The notes under the pieces: generated by a model | Seen by the model: the letters and a program-made list of their open reading frames with translations, nothing else | Told to the model about the DNA's origin: nothing | Database searches by the model: none | Program-made: the position numbers and the translations under genes | Shown: positions 43,568 through 52,479 of the stretch, in pieces | How the letters are laid out: every line of letters starts with the position of its first letter | Position numbering within the stretch: the stretch's first letter is position 1 | DNA from: Macrothele yani | Taxonomy: Eukaryota > Arthropoda > Arachnida > Araneae > Macrothelidae | DNA length: 64,000 bases | NCBI GenBank assembly: GCA_039090855.1 | Contig: CM077010.1 | Span: 42,116,905-42,180,904, forward strand | Reading direction: 5' to 3'

Positions 43568-44030
43568 ACAAGACTTTTTTACGCTTTCCAACCGTAGGTT
43601 GAAGAAGCGTATATGCTCCACTGCCCGAGCTTTGTCCGTCTGATCGTCCGCACCATAACTCGCGTAAAAATGGTTCGATTTCAATGAAATTTTAGTATGT
43701 CGTAGAAGACCACCTGGGAATGAACCCAATTGAAAATGGGTGAAGTGGGGTCAAGGGCCAGGACATAGGATTGGGATCCATTCCATTGCCTTTATGCATT
43801 ATAACTTACGTAAAAATGCTTCGATTGAGACAAAACTTTTCATGTTGTTCCGGAAGTATACTTTACCGGTTCTGTTGAATATCATCGAAATGGGTCAAAG
43901 TCAGGTCATAGGAGCAAGATTTATTCTACAGCCATTATCCTCGTAGCTTGAGTAATGATTTCTGGTATGTTGGAAAGCGTATCATAATCAATGCATTGCA
44001 TGATTTTACTAACATGTTCAGATTTCTTAC
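43568..44030 (+). repeat. Dispersed repeat family A, copy 3
   Basis: Same terminus as copy 1 (TTACGCTTTCCAACCGTAGG, then AAGAAGCGTATATGCTCCAC), same internal order and the same right-hand block (TGGTATGTTGGAAAGCGTAT). Confidence 0.75.
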
Positions 44031-44620
44031 TTAAACGGGACCCTTCTACTAATATCGTAACTTATTCTCTTTTTCGAAAGCGTGGTTCTAATAACACTTT
44101 AATCTGATTTAATTCCAACCATTTTTTCAGTCAAAAATTGTCATCGTTACATTTTTACTACGAAGGGCGTGCTCTCATTAGTCCAGTTCAACAACCAGGA
44201 GAACTGAACTTTCTTATATAAAAGATCTAGCATCTGAATATGGATGTCCGGAAAGTTTAGTAAAGAAAGTGTTAAGCCGCGTTATTTCGAAACATTCCTC
44301 GGCGGCTGTTTGTGAACGAAGAAATATAATTATGTTGGTTCTCTACCATACATACCTGGTATTGTGAATTCATTACGAACAGTGTGTCGGAAATATGGTT
44401 TGGGATTTGGTGTCAAATCTCGAAATACATCATCCTTAATTAAGAACGACAGATATACAGTAGACCCTGACAATAAACACTGGGTATATTCAATACCCTT
44501 AAAAACTGAGGAGGAAGGCCAAGAAAATAAAATCTATGTAGGCTCAACATCCAGAGTTCTTAAGTTCCGATTGGCAGAACATAAATATAGCCTCCGGACA
44601 GCTTCGGAGTCTACAGAAAT

Positions 44621-45791
44621 CAGTGCCGTATCTTGGGTCCGAGACCTGGGTTCTCCCCCCCCTCCCCAGTACTGTCTTTTTTTTAAATTGCGAAGTTTAA
44701 TTTTTAATTGTTAAGTAATAGAAGAAACTTTTTTTCTAAATTTTAGGTTCATGCCATTGATAACATGATACCAAATAATTATGAGCATTTTGAACACTTA
44801 TTTATACATGAACTCCATTCTTCTTCTGAATATTTTATTTGTACATGAACTCCATTCTTCTTCTGAATATTTTATTTGTACATGAACTCCATTCTTCTTC
44901 TCCTTTTGTGTGAACTTGAGTGCTACGTTTTCATGAAATGTTTTTTCCCAGTAGTTATTCATATTTAAAAATAATGTTTTTCTATATTGACAAACCAACC
45001 AAGTTGCACGAATGTGCATGTCCTTGTGTGGCTCTAAGATATATCTTGATTCTTTTTAATGATGAAAAACTTTTTCGGCAGTTGCAGTTGTTGATGGAAA
45101 GTTTAACATGAGGTCTGCTAATTTGTACACCTCACTAAACACTTATGTCCAATTTATTCAACTTTATGTAACACGTAATACCTCTTACTGATTTGATTTT
45201 GTATTCAAAGGAATAAAACACCTTCAGTTCATTTTTCCGTCGAGCTGTATCAAAATTTGAAGCATAGAATTCTTTAAGTTCTGACAGTAGATGTTCAGGG
45301 AAGCTTTCACAAAATTTATCAAAGCATTTCGAATCCAACAAAGCCACGAATTTAAGATATAATATCTCTGATTTTAATTCATTTACACTTCACAAAAACT
45401 GAAATAACTCTCGCGAAACACTTATGGGCGGGAGTATGCGAGTGACTGAGGTAGTCTAACTCTTCTTTTTTCTCAGCGAACCGTTTCCAAAAGCAATGGT
45501 CCATTCCCCTCTACCAGCTGATTCACGTTGTCATGGAAACGCTAGCAGGCGATTGCATGGAACGTTTTCGCATCAGAACTGCGAAGACTCTGGAAGAGCT
45601 GCTTGCGTTATGCCGTTGGTTTTCGCTCGCCAGACTGAGTCAAAGAAGCTAATGCGCACGCGTTTTTTTCGCAGCGAAAGCATCAACATATGTTAATACC
45701 GTTGATAATTGACTGTTATCTGTGCATATTTAATTCAGTTTTATTTGTGCATTCTCTGGGCTTCGCAGCTAGCCTCGAATATACGCCACTG
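44621..45791 (-). mobile_element. hAT-type element, copy 1 (internally deleted)
   Basis: The left end CAGTGCCGTATCTTGGGTCC and right-end complement CAGTGGCGTATATTCGAGGC sit between an 8-bp duplication ACAGAAAT (44613-44620, 45792-45799). The minus strand keeps pieces of a hAT C-terminus (SFEYKIKSVRGITCYI, SELKEFYASNFDTARRKNEL). A 37-bp unit (ACATGAACTCCATTCTTCTT...) is repeated nearly three times at 44806-44900. A second copy with the same left end starts at 63342. Confidence 0.85.
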
Positions 45792-45821
45792 ACAGAAATA
45801 TCGAGACTGTGAATGCAAATT

Positions 45822-46046
45822 TTTTTTTTTTTTTTGGATTGGAGGTTTAACGACCACCGTGAGCAACTCAATGGGCTATAAGCAGTTGCCCGTCCCTAAT
45901 TTAGGATCACTGGTTCCAGGGAAGGGAGAGAGCCAGTACCGTAAGACAAACACAACATCCATGCCTCACCGGGATTCGAACCCGGACCCCGTTCGGACGA
46001 ATGATCAGAGGCCATCGCTTAGACCACTGCGCCACCGGGGCGGCAT
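45822..46046 (-). mobile_element. SINE S1, full copy (minus)
   Basis: Poly-T then the inverted S1 body and head, ending TTAGACCACTGCGCCACCGG. The duplication ATGCAAATT is at 45813-45821 and 46047-46055, inside PLE-2. Confidence 0.92.
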
Positions 46047-46351
46047 ATGCAAATTCCGTACACACCACAGTGGGATGATATAACTACCCTTAGTACACCA
46101 AGAAGAAAATCAAACTTATTATTAACTGATAATATGTATATATACAAGTTACGACATCAAACGTGTAATGAGGACTACCCGTGTAACATTGCTGAGCCAT
46201 GGAAACGGGTGCTGGACAATGAAGGGCCACCTGCTTAACCTATCGGCCTTCAGAATTTTTTAACACATGCGCAAATGTGTAAACCTAAATTCATTGTAAT
46301 ACTCTGTGTATATAAGTTTTGTAACACGTAAGTCAATCAACATTATACCGA

Positions 46352-46400
46352 ACTACGTCTGAGGAAGGGCCTAAAGTAACCCCGAAAAGTCTAACGTTGT
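46352..46400 (+). ncRNA. Hammerhead-ribozyme-like motif in PLE-2
   Basis: ACGT (46355-46358) precedes CTGAGGA (46359-46365). A GGG/CCC stem II (46367-46369, 46381-46383), GAAA (46384-46387), AGTC, TA and ACGT (46394-46397) follow; the last closes stem I with the first ACGT. There is one extra base before stem II, as in the PLE-1 and PLE-3 motifs. Predicted cleavage is after A46393. Stem III would be an A-C mismatch, so this copy may be inactive. Confidence 0.5.
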
Positions 46401-46525
46401 ACTTTTAACTGTTGGAGAGTGCTTTTAATTAGTAATTTAATGAAGTACCTTTGACTTGTAAATATGTTAAGGTTTTTAACCTATCGTGCATAAGTGAGTA
46501 AATTTATTTTCTTAGTACTTTTAGC

Positions 46526-47269
46526 ACGAAATTTTCTTTCTGGATCTGAAAGGTAAGCTGCTCGTCAGTTAAAGTGTAGACAGCGCGCGTCAAACTGGAA
46601 TTTTCTGCAACAATACTTCATCAGTAAATTTCCTAAGCGTGAAGTATATTAACGTTTCTTTTCAACCAAACTGCCTTTATGTTTCCAAACTGGTGACAGT
46701 TTAAGCGCTGATATGGATCTGCTACCTCAATGGTAGAAATGAAGCTCTCTCTTTCTCCGAGGTCAGAAATCCTTTCCCAGATGACGCCATATCAGCAGGG
46801 TGTAGACGCCTAGGGGGAATCCCAAGCGGCGAAGAATAATCGCAAAATGTACGACAATGCAGATCGTCCTTTGGGCATCAATTCTTCACGCGTCACGCAG
46901 CCGACGAATGCTCTTGTCGTCATTGTTCTCCAGGTCATCCTAGGAGCGATCGAGACTGAGCAGCATCTGTGGATTACATGACGTTCGGTATATGTTCAAA
47001 TTTGGTGATTAATTAAGCTGAACTACTGAATATGCTTGATTTGCAGTGTCTATGTATTACTTCGTCCACGCCGTTCTGGTGCCAATAATTAAACTGAGTG
47101 CTTCAAACGCCGAGACAGACTTTCTCATGGATGAAGTTTCCAAGGGCGCTGTAGAAAGTAAACCAGTATAACGCACTACGTTTTCTTTGCTGATATATAT
47201 TTTTTCTTTTAGTTTTAAAATTTTCCGAAACGAATTGCAAAATTTGGAATTTTGAAAAATACATGGTGA
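46526..47269. other. Unassigned stretch
   Basis: Mixed composition with no coding or repeat signal. Confidence 0.4.
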
Positions 47270-47870
47270 TTCATAAAGAACTATACATTTTCAACCCACT
47301 ATAAAACAAGAACAATGTAAGATATGTTGTTACTTGTAACAGAATTGTAGTTTGTTTTAGAGACAGTCACAGATGCTCTATGTGTGCACCCTTAGTCACA
47401 CGACACACATCGAGCCGGTAATCCATTTCCGCCTAAGGTTTCTGTCACGGTCAGGGAGAACATCTGCACTTTGTGTGGAATCATTTTCAGCTTCTTTCTC
47501 AAAATTCACCAGACAGTGGGCTGTGAAGTTTGCACTTCACGACTCAACCTCCGCGTTGATTTTCCCGGGCTTCGTTGAATGGCGGTGCAAACACTATCGA
47601 CGACTTCTTCCGATACACGCTCAGGACTTTTAAGTTTGCACAAACAGCCCGTAGTTTCAAATGTTCTATGCCAATCGTAGGTAGATTTTCTGGTTGGAGG
47701 TTCTTTTCCGATTCGTGATCGAAAACTCCGTTTCACAACAGTTACATATTCCGTTTTGCTCAATTCAGGAACACAAAACGCCTTCTCCACTGCAGACGCT
47801 GCCATTTTGACTGACTAGTCACGAGACACGCGCGCTATCGTCTACGTGACGTAGATGATAGCAGGAACAC
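47270..47870 (-). pseudogene. IS630/mariner-type transposase N-terminal remnant
   Basis: Minus strand MAASAVEKAFCVPELSKTEY starts a helix-turn-helix region: VVKRSFRSRIGKEPPTRKST, YDWHRTFETTGCLCKLKSPE and QRSPGKSTRRLSREVQTSQP, then TVW and, after a frame change, LRKKLKMIPHKVQM. This matches the N-terminus of the mariner relatives whose first helix-turn-helix is annotated as DUF4817 in other arthropods, as I recall. Catalytic domains are missing: the sequence passes straight from KVQM to an AT-rich end (TGGTGATTCATAAAGAACTA), so this is an internally deleted copy. Confidence 0.68.
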
Positions 47871-48051
47871 AAACTTTATGAGTACATCTACCAAACGGTT
47901 CGCAGTTGTGGCCCGTGTCTTCAACTGTTACTGTTTTACAGCATCTGGAAACTGTATACTTCTTTATGAATCAGGGTGTACAAAACATGTTCCGTAAATT
48001 CTCTGGAAGAAATATTCTTCTCAAAATACGTGCAGATACAGAAGTTGGAAG

Positions 48052-49270
48052 GAATAATGTGAACACCAAGAAAAAGAAGGTTTTACGTACCTAATAGAGT
48101 GTGAGATAACCTTTCGGCATTCAAAACCGCCTGAATCCACCTTGGAATGGACGCATAAAAATCCTGGATGGTGGTTAGTAGGATGTTTCACCATTCTTCA
48201 CACAGAAACTGCTCCAGGTCATTGAGAGATGCAGGCGGAGGATAGCGGGATCTTACTCTGTTGTCCACCACAAAATACAATGGCTCGATGGTTAAGTCTG
48301 GAGGCTAACGAAGGTGTGAAAGTTCGTCCTTATGTTCCCCCAAGCATGATTGGGCATTCCGACTCTGTGAATTGGGGTGTTATCATCTTGATACATGGCA
48401 TCCCCTGCAGGAACCAATGCCTTAGATATTGGATGGAATTCGTGGGCCAAAATGGTTTCATATGCCATGCCCGTCATCCATCCTTTTGTGATGATCAGAA
48501 GACCTGTTGAAAACCACGATATGACCGCCCAGAGCATGACAGAACCACCACTACTCTGCACTGTTAGAAATAGACAGTCTGGGTTGTACGCTTCTGACGA
48601 TGCCCCCACTCGTAAACACGTGCTGTGGTTGGGAATAATGTGAATGTGGACTCATCCGACCACATTACACGCTTCCATGCATTGGCAGTCCACGTTGCAT
48701 GTTCCTGGCACCACTGCCGTCCTAGTTGTTCATTCACCCGGATCACCAGAGGTTTGGAAGTAGCAGCTCTGCCATGAATATCTTGTTTATGCAGTTCCCT
48801 GCGATTTTGGTTTGTTGATACATGGGTCTGGAGATGCAGATTAAGCTCCGTACTAATTTTCGGCGCCGTGGTCTTCTTATTACGGGTGACAATCCTCTTT
48901 AATGCTCTCCTGTCTCTATCAGTCAGGGTCATCTTTCGGCTGCTCTTGTGTTTCGCAGTTGAGGTTTTGCCACGAACACGGTATGCTGTCATAACGCTAG
49001 ACACAGTAGCACTCGATACCCTCCACTACCCTGGCGACTGTTGCCACAGAGGCACCAACCAACAATTGGCCCTCTTTCGAGGTCCGTTAGGTAGCTCATT
49101 TCGCCGTCACCCTGCAAGAAATTTTGCAACAAGGCACTTTAAGTGCACTTAAACAGGAACTTGAGGTTCCAAACAAAGCTATTACAATCAAAAAGTGGTG
49201 GATTTGTCGTATTGCGACGTACGCAGCTGCATTAAAAGTCAGGTGACTGAGTGTGGTATTCACATTATTC
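48052..49270 (-). mobile_element. Tc1-like transposon
   Basis: Short TIR: GAATAATGTGAACACCA on the left and TGGTATTCACATTATTC on the right. The transposase is on the minus strand. No TA duplication is evident, and the ends are diverged. Confidence 0.68.
48110..49004 (-). pseudogene. Tc1-like transposase, frameshifted
   Basis: Minus strand: RKMTLTDRDRRALKRIVTRN and TTAPKISTELNLHLQTHVST (helix-turn-helix), WKRVMWSDESTFTLFPTTAR (first Asp), GGSVMLWAVISWFSTGLLII and DAMYQDDNTPIHRVGMPNHA (second Asp). After a frame change comes LTIEPLYFVVDNRVRSRYPP, with the Glu of 'PIEPLW'. The first catalytic block and the second are in different frames near 48570-48600, and an in-frame stop occurs near 48178. 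The N-terminal Met chosen by the open frame is not reliable. Confidence 0.82.
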
Positions 49271-49279
49271 TGTCGAAGC

Positions 49280-49639
49280 CAGAATCGTTACTACAGGAAT
49301 CAGACATCTCTTAATTCCCTGTATTTACTGTTCTTCACGTAATGTTAAAATAATCATATCAGGGAACCTGAAAATTACATCATCCTGGGACTGATAATTT
49401 GCTTCGTCTGGCGAAACTCGGAGAATGTTCTGATACTTAACTCTCAGAAACTTATGACTTGGTCGTCCTGGGTGGTATAACGGATAGCATGCTTGAACGT
49501 ACATCGGGAGATGCGGGTTCGATATTTGCTCCAGGTAGTTGTATTATAATTTTCAAGTTTTCTGATGTGATTAATGTTACGTGAAGAACAGTACATACAG
49601 GTGTTTCAGAGATGTCTGATCATTGTATTAACGATTCTG
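49280..49639. mobile_element. Foldback element with a tRNA-like core
   Basis: Arms of ~80 bp are complementary: left CAGAATCGTTACTACAGGAA...CTGTTCTTCACGTAATGTTA, right its imperfect complement ending TAACGATTCTG. The loop contains GGTGGTATAACGGATAGCAT and ATGCGGGTTCGATATTTGCT (49475-49530), spaced like tRNA box A and box B. It has no coding capacity. Confidence 0.75.
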
Positions 49640-50538
49640 ATATTCTGTAATTCATTTGTCAGCTGACTTTGAAATACTAATGCATTTGAATGTAAACTAT
49701 TTCGACAAAAGTCACTGGACACCTAGAAGAGAAACACAACATAGCATTTATTGACATACATTAGTACGGTGTTGGTCCACCTTTGGCCTTAATGCATACC
49801 CTCACCCTTCGAGACATGCTTTCGACAAGGTTTTGGAACACAGCGATAGGTATGCGCTTCCATTCAGTACATAATGCTGCCGCTAACTGTTGCTTAGTAG
49901 AAAGCCTTGGTTCCAAACTTCTTATGTGGCGCTCTAATTCATCCCATAGATGCTCTATGGGATTAAGATCAGGCCTCTGTGCTGGAAAGTTCACACACCA
50001 TATGGAATTATCGTTAAATCACGCCGTAACAGTCCTTGCTTTATGGCTCGGTGCATTATCTTTCTGGTACCAACAAGGCTCGGTTCCATAGTATTGCCAC
50101 AGTTTATAGTTCATAATTGTTCAGAATATCGAAATAGACATGCTGGTTAACAGGTTTGTCCACGATAACTAATGGGCCGGTACCATACCACGGAAAACAC
50201 CCCCACACGAGTACACTGCCAGCTCCAAACTTGACCATAAGAACAGTACACTGCGGTAAATAGCGTTCCCCCGGCTGCCGCCATACTCACACACTGCCAT
50301 CAGACTGATTGATCGTGTATCTGGATTCATCAGTCCATAGGACCCGTTTCCATTGATCTACGGTCCACGATAAATGTTCTTTACAACATGCTAAACGATG
50401 AGTAGCATTCCGAGTGAAGATATGAGTAGCCTCACGACCACGGTAACCCATGGAATGAAGTTCACTACGAATGGTACGTGTACATACCATGGTTCCAGCA
50501 TTGTTACTCACCTGTACACTGATGGCTTGTGCAGTACT

Positions 50539-50929
50539 GAGAATTTTCCCGTGGCTCACTTATAAACGTGGAAAGAGCGAAGATCTTTGTTTGATGTTCC
50601 TGGTCCACGTTAAATGTCTGTATTAATTATTCATTCGCCTTCTAATTATTTGTTCAGTTGCTGCTTACCATCTTTGGTGAATCCCTAGCATTGTGCAGGT
50701 CTCCAAGAAGCAACCTGCCAAATTGGCTTGGCAGTTAGCGTGTGTGAGTCTGGAGGAATTCGAGGCCGCTGTGGTGTAGTGGAAGTATATCCGGCGCGTA
50801 ACTGGAAGACCCTGGGTTCGACTCCCGGTGGTGGCCTACGAGAATTTTTTCGTGGCTCACTTATAAACGTGGAAAGAGCGAAGATCTTTGTTTGATATTC
50901 CTGGTCCACGTTAAATGTCTGTATTAATA
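50539..50929 (-). mobile_element. 391-bp insert with ~90-bp direct terminal repeats
   Basis: A 6-bp target duplication AGTACT (50533-50538, 50930-50935). Terminal direct repeats run from GAGAATTTT through CGTGGCTCACTTATAAACGT and GGTCCACGTTAAATGTCTGT to ATTAAT (50539-50631 and ~50840-50929), differing at few positions. Next to the right repeat lies a tRNA-like sequence on the plus strand (50764-50838). It is either a miniature LTR-type element or a partly dimeric SINE. Confidence 0.65.
50764..50838 (+). other. tRNA-like sequence (not a functional tRNA)
   Basis: It can be drawn as a cloverleaf: acceptor GGCCGCT/GGTGGCC with G-T pairs, box A-like TGTGGTGTAGTGGAAG, anticodon stem TCCGG/CTGGA with a 7-base loop, and T arm CTGGGTTCGACTCCCGG. 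Position 33 is G instead of T and one extra base lies between T stem and acceptor, so a real tRNA is unlikely. Confidence 0.6.
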
Positions 50930-51529
50930 AGTACTCCGTCGATTAGCTGTAACGACTCTCCTGAGGCTTCGACGATCTCTATCACTGATTTTGTTTGGTC
51001 TGCCGATACGTTTTGCTACTTCAGGGACGCCATGTGTCTTCCACTTATTCAGTATATCCAAAACAGTTGACTTGGGTATGTTTAAACGCCTCTTGGTTTC
51101 TCTTATGGACAGCCCACTAATATAACACCCAACAACCTTTATTTTCTCAAAGTCAGTTCTTTCCCGCCACGACATTGTCACTCAACCTCAGTGCGATTTG
51201 TTTGCGGTCAGCTGCAGGCTTGATTTTATACCGTTTGCAGCTGTACCGCGCATCTTAACAACACAGCGGATCCATTTAGTTGCTTTTGAAGGGGTGTCCG
51301 GCGACCTATGTCAATATAGTGTATATCACTTTATAAAGAGAGGGTAAGAACATCACACTGTTGCCGATTCATCATGTGAAAATGCTGTTTTGTAGATTTC
51401 TAATATCTCTAGTATCAGTATAAAAAACATTGAGAAGCAATGCAAAATTCTGTAGCACTCATTAAAGCCTTATAACTGAATATATTTTGGAAGCCTAATG
51501 AGTACAAGCAAAGCATGCATAGGCCGTTT

Positions 51530-51715
51530 TGACCCTTCGTCCGAGATGAGTGCGGGTCGAAACTCGATGAGGCATGGATGTTGTGTTTGGCTTATGGCAC
51601 TGGCTATCTCCCTTCTCTGGAACTACCATCCATAAATTAGTTACGGCCACTGTTTATAGCTATTTGAGTTGCTCACGGTGGTTGCTAAATCCCAAACAAA
51701 AAATAAACAATAAAA
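51530..51715 (+). repeat. SINE S1 copy, degenerate
   Basis: GATGAGGCATGGATGTTGTG, GGCACTGGCTATCTCCCTTC and GAGTTGCTCACGGTGGTTGC match the S1 body. The head is decayed. Confidence 0.75.
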
Positions 51716-51922
51716 AAAACAAAAACGCATGTTTGTAAATTGAGAAACAGTTGATTTGTACAACGGACGTTTCATAAAAACTGAGAGTAAAATCATACAA
51801 AATAGGGAAATATAGGTACAGCAAGACATATGTTATTCTTTCTCAATGTATTTCCCCCCTGGACGATATGCAACGGTCCCATCGTTCAGTCCACTTTTCA
51901 AAGCATGTGGTGAAGGCATTTT

Positions 51923-52152
51923 TTTTTTTTTTTTTTTTTTTTTGGATTGGAGGTTTAACGACCACCGTGAGCAACTCAATGGGCTATAAGCAGTCGCCCG
52001 TCCCTAATTTAGGGTCACTGGTTCCAGGGAAGGGAGAAAGCCAGTGCCGTAAGACAAACACAACATCTATGCCTCACCTGGATTCGAACCCGGACCCCTT
52101 ACGGACGAATGATCAGAGGCCATCGCTTAGACCACTGCGCCACCGGGGCGGC
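51923..52152 (-). mobile_element. SINE S1, full copy (minus)
   Basis: Poly-T, S1 body and head inverted. The duplication GGTGAAGGCATTTT is at 51909-51922 and 52153-52166. Confidence 0.93.
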
Positions 52153-52232
52153 GGTGAAGGCATTTTGTGGAAGCTGCTATAGCGACCCCTGTACAGCTTG
52201 AATAGCGTCAACATCTGTGTTGAATGTTGCGC

Positions 52233-52457
52233 TTGCTGGCCAGATGGCGCAGTGGTCTGAGCTATGGCTTCTGATCATTCGCCCGAGTTGGGTCTGGGTT
52301 CGAATCCCGGTGAGGCATGGATGTTGTGTTTGTATTATGGCGCTGGCGTTCTCCCTTCCCTAGAACCAGTGGCCCTAAATTAGGAACGAGCGACTCTTTA
52401 TAACCCACTGAGTTGCTCACGGTGGTCGTTAAACCTTCAATCAAAAAAAAAAAAAAA
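52233..52457 (+). mobile_element. SINE S1, full copy
   Basis: Head CAGATGGCGCAGTGGTCTGA, box B GGGTTCGAATCCCGG, diverged body and a poly-A tail. The duplication AATGTTGCGC is at 52223-52232 and 52458-52467. It is only ~80 bp from the minus-strand S1. Confidence 0.92.
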
Positions 52458-52479
52458 AATGTTGCGCCCCGGAACTTCT

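Larger units (their letters stand above)
44200..46238 (+). pseudogene. PLE GIY-YIG protein, interrupted
   Basis: Pieces in order: IKDLASEYGCPESLVKKVLS (thumb), IPGIVNSLRTVCRKYGLGFG, HWVYSIPLKTEEEGQENKIY, VGSTSRVLKFRLAEHKYSLR (GIY-YIG core, the Arg of 'FRLAEH' kept), then the insertions. After them come TPQWDDITTLSTPRRKSNLL, LTDNMYIYKLRHQTCNEDYP and CNIAEPWKRVLDNEGPPA-stop. The expected catalytic Glu in the 'LE(S)xYIY' position is Asp-like (LTDNMYIY). A frame change near 44350 precedes the GIY-YIG part. Confidence 0.78.
44190..46525 (+). mobile_element. Penelope-like element PLE-2, split by hAT and SINE
   Basis: It contains an RT thumb region (ASEYGCPESLVKKVLSRVIS), a GIY-YIG domain broken at 44620, a hAT insertion (44621-45791), an S1 SINE (45822-46046), the rest of GIY-YIG, a hammerhead-like motif and an A/T-rich end. 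The RT catalytic core is absent, so the 5' end is truncated. The left edge is approximate. Confidence 0.78.
49761..51178 (-). pseudogene. Tc1-like transposase, interrupted
   Basis: The N-terminal part (51178-50936) reads MSWRERTDFEKIKVVGCYIS and RRLNIPKSTVLDILNKWKTH with the GRPNKISDRDRRSL hinge, up to ANRRST. The insert follows, then AQAISVQVSNNAGTMVCTRT, KRVLWTDESRYTINQSDGSV (first Asp), CWYQKDNAPSHKARTVTA (second Asp), a stop, and QRPDLNPIEHLWDELERHIR (Glu). The spacing from second Asp to Glu is 34. The C-terminus is CIKAKGGPTPY. It is broken by the insert, one stop in the catalytic region and frame changes. Confidence 0.85.
49694..51321 (-). mobile_element. Tc1-like DD34E transposon with a 391-bp insert
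   Basis: The left end (AACTATTTCGACAAAAGTCA, then CTGGACACCT) and right-end complement (CACTATATTGACATAGGTCG, then CCGGACACCC) are imperfect TIRs, with TA at both sides (49692-49693, 51322-51323). Without the insert the element is ~1.23 kb. Confidence 0.8.

Noticed and set aside
44798..45019. 73-codon minus-strand frame with repeated EEEWSSCTNKIF
   Set aside because: It arises from a 37-bp tandem repeat inside the hAT copy.
49470..49535. tRNA gene
   Set aside because: The acceptor and anticodon stems do not form well; it sits in the loop of a foldback element.
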